NCBI GenBank assembly: GCA_038533575.1
Contig: JBCAYL010000005.1
Location: 1-39,742, forward strand
DNA length: 39,742 bases
DNA from: Pseudomonadota bacterium
GTDB lineage: Bacteria > Pseudomonadota > Alphaproteobacteria > Rhodobacterales > Rhodobacteraceae
Reading direction: 5' to 3'
The translations under genes were made by a program, and so were the position numbers. Below are positions 8,262 to 16,431 of the stretch, piece after piece; within the stretch, counting starts at the first letter, position 1, and every line of letters starts with the position of its first letter. The notes under the pieces were generated by a model. It was not told where the DNA came from. It ran no database searches and was given only the letters and a program-made list of their open reading frames with translations.

Positions 8262-8813
8262 ATGGCCCTCACGAATTCCGCCCAAGGCTACGGCACGCTG
8301 ACCAAGGTCTTTCACTGGTCGATCGTGATCCTCTTCGCGCTGCAATTCGTGGGCGGCAACATCATGACGGCGATCGGCTTCAACTCGAGCTTCGCGGGCA
8401 TCAGCACCAACGACTATTACAATTGGCACAAGTCGCTCGGCCTCGTGGCGCTCTTCGTCGCGGTGCTGCGCCTCATCAACCGGCAGCTCGGGCAGCTGCC
8501 GCCCTGGGCGCCCACTCTCACGACCGGCGAAAAGACCTTCATCCACCGCGTGGAGCAGGTCTTTTACCTCGCCATGTTCGTGATGCCGGTGACGGGATGG
8601 CTCTACGTGATGTGGGGCAATTACGGCGTGAACCTTTTCGGCGTGTGGGAGATGCCACGGCCCCTGCCGCGGGATGACACGCTCCGCGACATCGCGAAGT
8701 GGGCGCATATCGGCGCGGGCTGGGTGCTGCTGGCGGCGATGGCCGGGCATATCGGCCTCGTGATGCGCCACCAGCTCGTCAAGAAAGACGGCCTCCTGAA
8801 ACGCATGCTCTGA
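8262..8813 (+). CDS. cytochrome b561-type membrane protein
   Basis: A 183-residue integral membrane protein with four predicted helices: residues about 15-35, 50-70, 90-115 and 142-165. It carries the haem-ligating histidines of bacterial cytochrome b561/b6-type proteins: the first in KVFHWSIV, another in NWHKSLGL, and later ones in KWAHIGAGW and [10 protein letters not shown]. It would move electrons between quinol and a periplasmic or membrane partner. The ATG at 8262 is preceded by GGCAGGAG, which is partly buried in a hairpin; an upstream TTG at 8211 in the same frame is less likely. It is 93 nt after the adenosyltransferase gene. The physiological partner is unknown. Confidence 0.88.
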   Translation: MALTNSAQGYGTLTKVFHWSIVILFALQFVGGNIMTAIGFNSSFAGISTNDYYNWHKSLGLVALFVAVLRLINRQLGQLPPWAPTLTTGEKTFIHRVEQVFYLAMFVMPVTGWLYVMWGNYGVNLFGVWEMPRPLPRDDTLRDIAKWAHIGAGWVLLAAMAGHIGLVMRHQLVKKDGLLKRML

Positions 8814-9024
8814 CCGGCGGATGACTGCGGCACGGACGGCGCGCTGGCGGGGCGCGTGCGCGTCGCGTGTGAAAAAATCTGCAATAATTTCATATACGCC
8901 ACGTCAGCACGGGGTGGCGCGTCGATTCTTCGCTATTCTCTCCCGCGGGGCGCAGCTACATGTGCGTCAGACAATTCCGCGCCCAGGCCCATCCCCAAGG
9001 CGCATGCCAACTAGGAGATGCACC

Positions 9025-9783
9025 ATGAAGGTCCTCGTACCTGTCAAACGCGTGATCGACTACAACGTGAAAGTCCGCGTGAAGGCGGATGGCAGCGGTG
9101 TCGATCTGGCCAACGTCAAGATGTCCATGAACCCCTTCGACGAGATCGCCGTCGAAGAGGCGATCCGCATGAAGGAAAAGGGCGTGGCCTCAGAGGTCGT
9201 GGCCGTGTCCATCGGCGTCAAGCAGGCGCAGGAGACGCTGCGGACCGCGCTCGCCATGGGGGCCGACCGCGCGATCCTCGTGGTCGCCGCCGATGACGTC
9301 CACCAGGACATCGAGCCCCTCGCCGTCGCCAAGATCCTCAAGGGCGTGATCGACGCCGAAGAGCCCGGCCTCGTTCTCGCGGGCAAGCAGGCCATCGACA
9401 ACGACATGAACGCCACGGGCCAGATGCTGGCCGCGCTCACCGGCTGGTCGCAGGCCACCTTCGCTTCCGAGATCGCCGTGGATGGCGAAGAGGCGACCGT
9501 GACGCGCGAAGTGGATGGCGGGCTCCAGACGATCCGGGTCAAGATGCCCGCGATCATTACGGTGGACCTGCGCCTCAACGAGCCGCGCTATGCCTCGCTG
9601 CCGAACATCATGAAGGCGAAGAAGAAGCCGCTCGATGAAAAGACCGCCGCCGATTACGGCGTCGACGTCACGCCGCGCCTCGAGATCGTGAAGACGGGCG
9701 AGCCCGCGGCCCGCGCCGCCGGCATCAAGGTGGGCTCGGTGGACGAGCTCGTATCGAAACTCAAGGAAGCGGGAGCTGTATGA
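9025..9783 (+). CDS. etfB: electron transfer flavoprotein beta subunit
   Basis: A 252-residue ETF small subunit, which binds AMP and pairs with EtfA to carry electrons from acyl-CoA and other flavin dehydrogenases to ETF:quinone oxidoreductase. It begins [20 protein letters not shown], the usual N-terminus. The ETF-beta signature region is seen in [21 protein letters not shown] (about 113-133) and in the late segment [20 protein letters not shown]. The start at 9025 is preceded by TAGGAGA. It shares a one-nt stop/start overlap with etfA, so the two subunits are co-translated. The long open frame upstream of 9025 is not coding-like. The 211-nt region before it probably holds the promoter, but I could not fix one. 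Confidence 0.97.
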   Translation: MKVLVPVKRVIDYNVKVRVKADGSGVDLANVKMSMNPFDEIAVEEAIRMKEKGVASEVVAVSIGVKQAQETLRTALAMGADRAILVVAADDVHQDIEPLAVAKILKGVIDAEEPGLVLAGKQAIDNDMNATGQMLAALTGWSQATFASEIAVDGEEATVTREVDGGLQTIRVKMPAIITVDLRLNEPRYASLPNIMKAKKKPLDEKTAADYGVDVTPRLEIVKTGEPAARAAGIKVGSVDELVSKLKEAGAV

Positions 9784-10712
9784 TGGCTGTTCTTCTGATT
9801 GCTGAAATCGCGGGCGGTGAGCTCGCTGTCGATGCCACCGCCAAGGCGCTCACCGCGGCCAAGCAGATGGGCGACGTGACGATCCTCTGCGCGGGCGACG
9901 GGTGCGGCGAGGCCGCCGCCGAGGCCGCCAAGCTCGACGGCGTCTCAAAAGTCCTCTGCGCCTCCGACGCGGCCTATGGCCATGACCTGGCCGAGCCTGT
10001 GGCCGATCTGATCGTGTCGCTGGCGGGTGATTATTCCCACATCGTGGCGCCCTCCACGGCGGCCTCGAAGAACATCCTGCCCCGCGTGGCCGCGATGCTC
10101 GACGTCATGGTGATCTCCGAGGTCACCGCCGTCGTCGATGCAGACACGTTCGAGCGCCCGATCTATGCGGGCAACGCGATCCAGACGGTGAAGTCTTCCG
10201 ACGCCACCAAGGTCGCCACGATCCGCACCTCCACCTTCGACGCCGCGGGCGCCGGTGGGTCGGCCTCCGTGGAAGAGATCGCTGCCGCCGCCGATCCGGG
10301 CCTGTCCTCCTGGGTGGAAGACCGCGTCGCCGAGAGCGACCGGCCCGAGCTCACCTCCGCCGGCGTCGTCGTCTCCGGCGGGCGCGGCGTGGGCTCCGAG
10401 GCGGAGTTCGCCATCATCGAGAAGCTGGCCGACACGCTGGGCGCTGCCGTGGGCGCGTCCCGCGCGGCCGTCGATTCCGGCTACGCCCCGAACGACTGGC
10501 AGGTGGGCCAGACCGGCAAGGTGGTCGCGCCCAACCTCTACGTCGCCGTGGGCATCTCCGGCGCGATCCAGCACCTCGCTGGTATGAAGGACTCCAAGAT
10601 CATCGTGGCCATCAACAAAGATGAAGAAGCGCCGATCTTCCAGGTGGCCGATTACGGCCTCGTGGCCGACCTCTTCGAGGCGGTGCCCGAGCTGACGGAA
10701 AAGCTCGGCTAA
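9783..10712 (+). CDS. etfA: electron transfer flavoprotein alpha subunit
   Basis: A 309-residue ETF large subunit that carries the FAD. The N-terminal domain starts [15 protein letters not shown]. The C-terminal FAD domain (from about residue 185) has [14 protein letters not shown], then [38 protein letters not shown] and [20 protein letters not shown], all family hallmarks for FAD binding. ATG codons at 9780 and 9783 are adjacent; 9783 is preferred because GGAG lies about 7 nt upstream and it gives the usual N-terminus. It forms an operon with etfB. Transcription probably ends at the hairpin at 10737-10766. The nearby hydroxybutyryl-CoA dehydrogenase fits a role in acyl-CoA oxidation. Confidence 0.97.
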   Translation: MAVLLIAEIAGGELAVDATAKALTAAKQMGDVTILCAGDGCGEAAAEAAKLDGVSKVLCASDAAYGHDLAEPVADLIVSLAGDYSHIVAPSTAASKNILPRVAAMLDVMVISEVTAVVDADTFERPIYAGNAIQTVKSSDATKVATIRTSTFDAAGAGGSASVEEIAAAADPGLSSWVEDRVAESDRPELTSAGVVVSGGRGVGSEAEFAIIEKLADTLGAAVGASRAAVDSGYAPNDWQVGQTGKVVAPNLYVAVGISGAIQHLAGMKDSKIIVAINKDEEAPIFQVADYGLVADLFEAVPELTEKLG

Positions 10713-10736
10713 GCTATCATCCCCGAAAGATGACAG

Positions 10737-10766
10737 AGGCCCGCGCTACCCGGCGCGGGCCTTTTT
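10737..10766 (+). terminator. intrinsic terminator after etfA
   Basis: A nine-bp perfect stem, GGCCCGCGC (10738-10746) with GCGCGGGCC (10753-10761), loop TACCCG, followed by TTTTT. It ends the etfBA transcript. The convergent DUF6473 gene ends inside the hairpin (its TAG is read from 10746-10748). Confidence 0.9.
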
Positions 10767-11567
10767 CATGTGCCCGCCCACCGAAAGCGCCAGCGCCTCG
10801 GCCACCTCGCGATGGGCCTCCGCGCTCAGCATGCGCGCCGCCACCGGTGCCTCGGGCGCGGCAAAGAACATCTCGCTCATGCCACTGTCGGTGGCGGCCT
10901 GGGAGGGGCGCACCCGCGTGATGCTCACGGCCTTGCTGGCCACGGCCGCCGTCATCATGGGCTCCACGAGGGCCGCCGTGGGCGGCGCCCCCGGCCCATC
11001 CACGAAGCGCAGGAGATGCACCGGCTTACCCACCGCCCGCACCAGTGCCTGCATCCGCTCCACCCATGTCGCGCGGAGCTCTGCCACCACGTCGTCGATG
11101 AGCTCCGGCGCGTGGACGGCGATCTTCTGCATGAGGTGACCGGTGAAATGGACTTCCGTGAGATCGAGATCCGGCGCCCGCGACAGGAGCGGAAGATGCG
11201 CCTTGATGAAGCGGTCGTTGCGGCGCGGATGCACCTTGTAGAAGGCGTTGGAGAGGTTCGAGGCCCCCATGACCTCGATCACCACTGCTGCTGCGCCCCG
11301 CGCCACGCGTAGGATCTCGGGGTCGTTGAGAAAGACGTCGGGCCCCGCATTCTTCACCCCCAGATTGGCGCATTCGAAGCCCAGCTTGTCGGCCACAAGC
11401 GCGGGAAAGGGCCGCGTGAGAAACGGGCCCACCGTCTCCGTGGCGCCCAGAAAGGCGATGTAGGGCGCATCGAGATCCGCCTCCGGCCCGCGGAACTGAA
11501 TGCGTGAATACCCGTATCGGCACGGCTGCAATTCCAGCAGCGTGCGCCCCAGCCCCAGTTCGGCCAT
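10746..11567 (-). CDS. DUF6473 family protein
   Basis: A 273-residue protein (283 if started at ATG 11597) matching the Rhodobacteraceae DUF6473 pattern: PCRYGYSRIQFRGPE near the N-terminus, YIAFLGATETVG, NLGVKNAGPDVFLNDP, IEVMGASNLSNAFYKVHPRRNDRF, and a C-terminal half with FTGHLM and LLRFVDGPG. The LGATE and N-G-P-D blocks recall SGNH-hydrolase/sulfotransferase-like folds, but I cannot assign chemistry. ATG 11567 is preferred because GGAG lies 6 nt upstream. It faces etfBA convergently and is divergent from the hydroxybutyryl-CoA dehydrogenase gene. The family assignment is recalled from sequence patterns, not searched. Confidence 0.8.
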   Translation of the reverse strand: MAELGLGRTLLELQPCRYGYSRIQFRGPEADLDAPYIAFLGATETVGPFLTRPFPALVADKLGFECANLGVKNAGPDVFLNDPEILRVARGAAAVVIEVMGASNLSNAFYKVHPRRNDRFIKAHLPLLSRAPDLDLTEVHFTGHLMQKIAVHAPELIDDVVAELRATWVERMQALVRAVGKPVHLLRFVDGPGAPPTAALVEPMMTAAVASKAVSITRVRPSQAATDSGMSEMFFAAPEAPVAARMLSAEAHREVAEALALSVGGHMKKARAG

Positions 11568-11755
11568 GGCCAACTCCATCTGTTCACCCGCGGCCATCTT
11601 TACGAAGGTAAAGTGAGCACTTCGCTAACGGCGGCGAGCCATGTGCTTTGCATTCGCGGCAAATGCGGCCGGTTGCGCGCCGCCCCCTTTTGCCTGCCCC
11701 GAGGCGGGTATAAGTTCGCGCCGAACGGGACGACACGCCTGCAAAGGAGACGGGC

Positions 11756-12631
11756 ATGAACGTGACATCCATCGGGGTGATCGGTGCAGGCCAGATGGGC
11801 AGCGGCATCGCCCATGTGATGGCGCTGGCTGGCTACGAGGTCCGCCTGAGCGACGTGAGCGAGGACGCGCTCGCCGCCGCGCGCGCCAAGATCGAGGCCA
11901 ACATGAACCGGCAGGTCGCGCGCCAAAAGATCGCCGAGACGGATCGAGACGCGGCGCTGGCGCTCATCGTGCCCGCCAAGGGGCTCGCCGATGTGGGGCA
12001 GACCGATCTCGTCATCGAGGCGGCCACCGAGCGGGAGACGATCAAGCAGGCGATCTTCGAGGATATCCTGCCGCATCTGAAGCCAGAGACGATCCTGACC
12101 TCCAACACCTCGTCGATTTCGATCACGCGGCTCGCGTCGCGCACCGACCGGCCCGAGCGCTTCATGGGGTTTCACTTCATGAACCCGGTGCCGGTGATGC
12201 AGCTCGTGGAGCTCATCCGCGGCATCGCCACCGACGAGGCGACCTTCCGCACCTGCGAGAGCGTCGTGGCGCGGCTTGGCAAGACCTCCGCGCCCGCCGA
12301 GGATTTCCCAGCCTTCATCGTCAACCGCATCCTGATGCCCATGATCAACGAGGCGATCTACACGCTCTACGAAGGCGTGGGCTCCGTGCGCTCCATCGAC
12401 ACCTCGCTCAAGCTCGGCGCGAACCACCCCATGGGCCCGCTCGAGCTCGCCGATTTCATCGGGCTCGACACCTGCCTTGCGATCATGAACGTGCTTCATG
12501 ACGGGCTGGCGGATACGAAATACCGCCCCTGTCCGCTTCTGACGAAGTATGTCGAGGCGGGTTGGCTCGGTCGCAAGACGCAGCGCGGCTTCTATGACTA
12601 CCGCGGCGAGGAGCCCGTGCCGACGCGCTGA
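11756..12631 (+). CDS. hbd: 3-hydroxybutyryl-CoA dehydrogenase
   Basis: A 291-residue 3-hydroxyacyl-CoA dehydrogenase of the single-domain type that interconverts 3-hydroxybutyryl-CoA and acetoacetyl-CoA with NAD(P). The Rossmann motif GVIGAGQMGSGIAHV is at about residues 7-21. The catalytic His is in FHFMNPVPVMQLVEL (about 138-152), with Ser in SNTSSISI and Glu/Asn as usual. The C-terminal dimerisation domain carries NRILMPMINEAIYTLYEGV and ends GRKTQRGFYDYRG, the classic family ending. AAAGGAGA lies about 6 nt upstream of the ATG. The position close to etfBA fits short-chain acyl-CoA or polyhydroxybutyrate metabolism. Confidence 0.96.
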   Translation: MNVTSIGVIGAGQMGSGIAHVMALAGYEVRLSDVSEDALAAARAKIEANMNRQVARQKIAETDRDAALALIVPAKGLADVGQTDLVIEAATERETIKQAIFEDILPHLKPETILTSNTSSISITRLASRTDRPERFMGFHFMNPVPVMQLVELIRGIATDEATFRTCESVVARLGKTSAPAEDFPAFIVNRILMPMINEAIYTLYEGVGSVRSIDTSLKLGANHPMGPLELADFIGLDTCLAIMNVLHDGLADTKYRPCPLLTKYVEAGWLGRKTQRGFYDYRGEEPVPTR

Positions 12632-12738
12632 TTTCCGCCAAGGGCGCGCGCTGTCATTGATTGATTTACCTGACGGCAATCTGGCTGCGCAGACTGCGCC
12701 TAGCGCTACCCCCATTGCTCACCAATGGAGGGACGTCC

Positions 12739-14324
12739 GTGACTGCTCAAAGACTGCTCCTCGCCACCGCGCTCACCAGTGTTCTCACGCTGCCCGCCTT
12801 CCCGCAGGACCGGCCCGCCAAGAACGTGATCCTGATGGTCTCCGACGGCATCGGCTTCAACGGCTGGCTCGCCGCCGACTACTACCAGGGCCTCGCCAAT
12901 GCGCAGTCCTACCAGGTGATGCGCCCGGACGGGACGATGCCCGTGGTGCTCGGTCTCGATCACCACGCGCTCAATCTCGTGGACGGGGCAGGTCGGCTCC
13001 TGCCGAGCGGGGAGGACGTGCGGCTCACGGGCGGCGCGGTCGCGCAGGGCTATGACCCGATGACGCGCTGGCAGCGCTTTGAGGCCACCATGCGCAACGA
13101 TTTCGGCCCCAATGCCGAGCGCTACACCTCCTATACCGACAGCGCCGCCGCGGGCACCGCGCTCATGACCGGGCGCAAGACGTCGAACGGCCGTCTGAAC
13201 CTCGACTGGACCGGCGAGGAAGAATTCGAGACCATCGCCCAGATCGCCCAGATCGCCCAGATCGCCATGGTCCAGGGCAAGTCCGCCGGTGCCGTGGCCT
13301 CCGTGATGCTGTCGCACGCCACGCCCGCCGCGGTGATCGCGCACAACATATCCCGTAACAATTACCTGGAGATCGCGAACGAGATGTTCGCCTCCGAGCC
13401 GACGTGATCATGGGGCCGGGCCACCCGCTCTTCGACAATTCCGGCAACGGCGTGGAGCCCGAGGACGAGGACGCCTATCGCTTCGTCGGCGGCTCCGAGA
13501 CGCTCGCGGCGTTCATCTCCGAGGCAGGGCTGAACGGGTACGACTTCTTCGACGCCAAGGCCGACTTCGAGGCGCTGGCCGCCGGTGAAAACCTACCCGA
13601 GCGCGTCGTGGGCGTGGCGCAGGCAGGCTCCACGCTCCAGGCGAGCCGCGAGGGGCTGGGTGCTGCCGACACACCCTCTGGCATGGCTTTCAACCCGCTC
13701 ACGCCCGACCTCGCCACCATGAGCCTCGGTGCGCTCAACGTGCTCGGCCAGGACGAGGACGGCTTCTTCGTCATGATCGAGGGCGGCGCGGTGGACTGGA
13801 TGGGCCACGGCAACAACATGGAGCGCTTCATCGAGGAGCAGATCGACTTCAACCTCGCCGTGGGCGCCGTCATCGACTGGGTCGAGACGAATTCGAGCTG
13901 GGAGGAGACCCTTCTCATCGTCACCTCCGACCATGAATGCGGCGGCATCTGGGGCGAGGGCACGTGGATGAACTCCGTGGGCGGCCCCGTGGCCGCAGAC
14001 CGCAGCGATGAGGCGCTCCTCGCCGCGCGCTTCGATCCCGCCGAGGACACGTTCAACGAATTCCTCGCCGTCCAGGACCGTGGCGCGGGCAATATGCCGG
14101 GCTACCAGTTCGCCTCGCGCAACCACACCAACGAGCTCGTCCCGCTCTGGGCCCTTGGCGCGGGCTCCGAGCTCTTCGCCGGCTTCACCCGCACCGACAT
14201 CGAGGCCGCCGAGCTCTGGGGCACGCAATACGACTGGAATGGCGACTACGTCGACAACACCGCCGTCTTCCACGTCATGAACGAGGCGATGGCGGCGGGC
14301 GACATCGCCATGGTGAGCCAGTAA
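12739..14324 (+). pseudogene. alkaline phosphatase, split by a frameshift
   Basis: Two adjoining frames together encode one PhoA-superfamily alkaline phosphatase of about 528 residues. Part 1 (12739-13407) starts at GTG with GGAGGGA about 6 nt upstream, has a signal peptide (MTAQRLLLATALTSVLTLPAF), the first metal Asp in MVSDGIG and the nucleophile Ser in TDSAAAGTALMTG. It stops at TGA 13405. Part 2 (13404-14324) resumes in the -1 frame with DVIMGPGHPLFDN, and carries EGGAVDWMGHGNN, VTSDHECGG and the late His in RNHTNELVP. So all metal-site motifs survive; only the reading frame is broken, by loss of one base near 13399-13401. GTG of part 2 overlaps the TGA (GTGA), but part 2 alone would lack a signal peptide. 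The alternatives are a sequencing error or a recent inactivation. Confidence 0.85.
13234..13266 (+). repeat. 9-bp tandem repeat in the alkaline phosphatase
   Basis: The unit atcgcccag is repeated three times perfectly plus atcgcc, encoding (I-A-Q)3-I-A. Related phosphatases normally have a single such step here, so this is probably an in-frame slippage expansion. It does not itself shift the frame. Confidence 0.9.
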
Positions 14325-14350
14325 GCGCACCGCGTTCCAATCGTGACCGG

Positions 14351-14375
14351 ACGGGCCCCCGCGCGGGGCCCGTTT
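14351..14375 (+). terminator. probable terminator after the alkaline phosphatase
   Basis: Nine-bp stem ACGGGCCCC (14351-14359) with GGGGCCCGT (14365-14373), five-nt loop, then TTTGCG. The stem is strong but the T run is short, hence moderate confidence. Confidence 0.6.
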
Positions 14376-14485
14376 GCGTGGCGGCCGTCCGCCCATGGAT
14401 CGCGCCCGGCCCCTTCCCTATCCCACCGCGATTGCCGTAGATATTCCCAGCCGCGAGGCTGGCACATCACGCGATGAGGTATGCA

Positions 14486-15100
14486 ATGAAGAGAGAACTG
14501 CTCGGCGCTCTGTTCGCCCTGTCCACCGCCGCTGCCACTAGCGCGGCCGCGCAGACCGCCCCGGCGGCCTGCCTCGCCGATGAGCGCGATTTCGATGCGC
14601 TCATGGCCTCCCTCGACGCCGAGGGCTGGAGCGCCATCGCGCCCGGCGCGGCGATCCCGGAGGAGGCCGTGGAGAGCATCGCGCTGGCGCGCACGATCTT
14701 TTATGCCACCACCGACCGCGGCGGCGCCTCGCTCGACCAGATCATGGAACTCCAGCGCCGCACCGTGCCGGGCTTTGCCCGCCGGGTGGACACGGATCTC
14801 ACCAAGGTGCGCGTGCTCACGCGGGGCGACGAGGCGATGACGCTGCACTGGACGTTCCCGCAGGCGGGCCGCTGGGACATCGTGGAGGTGATCTGCCGGG
14901 TTGCCAGCGCCGAAGGCGCGCCCGCGGCGGGCACCGCGGAGGGCTTCGAGGGGACGTCGATGGAGACCCTGCAGGAAAAGCCGCTGCGCCGCGTGGGCAT
15001 CACGTCGCTCGAGCCCGCCGTGCTCGGAGACCTGACGACCGACACCACCACCCGCGCCATCATCGAAACTGTCTCCGTTCTCCCTCCGCTCGAGGAGTAG
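14486..15100 (+). CDS. secreted hypothetical protein
   Basis: A 204-residue protein with a Sec signal peptide: KRE, then a hydrophobic stretch and an Ala-rich cleavage region ending near AAAQTAPAAC (about residue 22-28). The mature protein has two Cys (in PAACLAD and EVICRV) that could form a disulfide. No domain was recognised. The start at 14486 is preferred over the in-frame ATG at 14474 because TGAGGT sits 6 nt upstream. It is the last high-GC gene before the AT-rich island begins, so it marks the backbone edge. It is probably periplasmic; its function is unknown. Confidence 0.75.
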   Translation: MKRELLGALFALSTAAATSAAAQTAPAACLADERDFDALMASLDAEGWSAIAPGAAIPEEAVESIALARTIFYATTDRGGASLDQIMELQRRTVPGFARRVDTDLTKVRVLTRGDEAMTLHWTFPQAGRWDIVEVICRVASAEGAPAAGTAEGFEGTSMETLQEKPLRRVGITSLEPAVLGDLTTDTTTRAIIETVSVLPPLEE

Positions 15101-15533
15101 AAACCACTGCAGATGCTCTGTTTAAGTCTGCGGTTTTGATCGCAGCGAAAGGCTGCTCTGAGCCCAAAGCCTCCGAAATGCTGCGCTGCGCACGAATGTC
15201 CGGTCTTCGAGCGACAGCCAAAAACGTGACAAAATCAATCAGGGTTTTGCCAAAGGTTTGTGGGAGAAAATTTTTCAACGATTCCGGTGCTGGCAACGCC
15301 TGTGACAAAAACGACCGTTTTTTGGCATAGCGCTTGCGAGCCCGCGCAGCTTTGGGCTGTCGCGCAGGAGATTGCTAGAAGTCCACGTGTCGGATGTGGT
15401 CAACGAATGTCTAGAAGCGATGACCTCGCAACAGGAAGTTCTGTTTCGACGAGTTGGCTCCAAACAAGAGATGCAATCCGATGATCGGCAAGTGTATGTT
15501 ATTTTTGTAGCCCGAACATGGAGCAAATAGCCA
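15101..15533. other. 433-nt AT-rich non-coding left flank of the island
   Basis: I find no convincing gene; the open frames here have no coding signature. GC content drops sharply compared with the upstream genes. The segment 15157-15205, read in reverse complement, is visibly similar to 17576-17622 on the other side of the island (shared blocks such as GCGCAG-CGCAGC and CTTTG). It also contains an A/T-armed hairpin at 15306-15324. It should contain the promoter of the two-gene island, but no clear -35/-10 pair was found. Confidence 0.6.
15306..15324. repeat. A/T-armed palindrome, left flank of the island
   Basis: CAAAAAC (15306-15312), spacer GACC, then GTTTTTTG (15317-15324): an imperfect palindrome with one extra T. 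It matches the core of the palindrome at 17536-17557 on the right flank almost base for base. Confidence 0.6.
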
Positions 15534-16430
15534 ATGCATGTGTACCCTTTACCTTTCTTGGAAGACCGAAAATTCAGAATTCGAAACGATCTTTGCTTTG
15601 TAATTATGCCGTTCACCAGCGGGTGGTCGGATAGAATTTACAGGATCATTAGAGAGCTAGTCGAAGAAGCCGGATACGAGTGTCAACGGGCGGACGATCT
15701 CTACGGCCGGGTCGTCTTGTCCGACATTTGGCAAGGATTAAACGAAGCATCGTTTGTGATCGCCGATCTGACCGATCAAAATCCAAACGTTTACTATGAG
15801 CTTGGCCTTGCGCATACTTTAGGGAAAGAGATCGTCCCAATCCTTCAGGCGAACCAAGATATCCCCTTCGATCAAAAACCATTTAGAATTCTATTTTACG
15901 AGGATAACGCAGATGGCTATCAAGTTTTGCGATCCCGCCTGCCCAGCTGGATAGAGCAAATGAACTTTGCGACGACCCCAGAGATGATGCTAAGGCGCGG
16001 AACGGTTGCCGATTTCAACGGTTGGAGAAGGCTGCACCCTTTGCGTTCCCTCAACGCAGAAGATTTGTCGGGGTTGGATTTGACCGGAATTGACCTGAAG
16101 GAGGCGCACTTGACCGACGCAAATCTAAAAAACTCCAATTTGCAGCAAGCAGATTTGGAGCGCGCAACACTGATTAGGTCCAATCTCGAAGGTAGCAACT
16201 TGATAAGAGCTAAAATGACTCGATGCAATGCGAGCGAGGCTCGACTGGCTGGTGCAAACCTTCGCGAGGCTGATCTTAGATGGTCAATAGTTTTGCGACC
16301 GGATTTGACGGGAGCCGACCTAACAGATGCTGATGTGAATGGCATGACAATTGATCATGCATCGCATGCAAAATATGAGATGCTTTTTGCGCAGTGTAAA
16401 AATATTGCCGGTATGACTATTGAGCGTTGA
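15534..16430 (+). CDS. NDT/TIR-like nucleotide-processing domain fused to pentapeptide repeats
   Basis: A 298-residue two-domain protein. Residues about 15-145 fit the nucleoside 2-deoxyribosyltransferase/TIR-like Rossmannoid superfamily: CFVIMPF near 21-27, then CQRADD, a DIWQGL helix, VIADLTDQNPNVYYELGLAH with the conserved Glu at about 89, and IPFD-x-FRILFY. In this superfamily that Glu is the expected N-glycosidic-bond nucleophile. Residues about 174-268 form pentapeptide repeats (A-[DN]-L-x-x: DLSGLDLTGIDL, DANLKNSNL, GANLREADL), a right-handed beta-helix that often mediates binding. No signal peptide, so cytoplasmic. GGAG lies 10 nt before the ATG. It is AT-rich against its neighbours. 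The next gene starts one nt after its stop. A role in defence or NAD/nucleotide signalling is inference. Confidence 0.85.
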   Translation: MHVYPLPFLEDRKFRIRNDLCFVIMPFTSGWSDRIYRIIRELVEEAGYECQRADDLYGRVVLSDIWQGLNEASFVIADLTDQNPNVYYELGLAHTLGKEIVPILQANQDIPFDQKPFRILFYEDNADGYQVLRSRLPSWIEQMNFATTPEMMLRRGTVADFNGWRRLHPLRSLNAEDLSGLDLTGIDLKEAHLTDANLKNSNLQQADLERATLIRSNLEGSNLIRAKMTRCNASEARLAGANLREADLRWSIVLRPDLTGADLTDADVNGMTIDHASHAKYEMLFAQCKNIAGMTIER

Positions 16431-16431
16431 A

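Noticed and set aside
13234-13266. CRISPR-like or phase-variable repeat
   Set aside because: Nine-bp coding units have no spacers and do not change frame, so neither explanation applies.
15275-15616. 113-codon minus-strand frame at the left island flank
   Set aside because: Ser/Arg/Cys-rich with no ribosome-binding site; it overlaps the start of the NDT-like gene and the palindrome, so it is not coding-like.
16420-16431. TTG 16420 as start of the ATP-grasp gene
   Set aside because: ATG 16432 lies one nt after the upstream stop and suffices for the whole conserved domain; TTG has no better ribosome-binding site.
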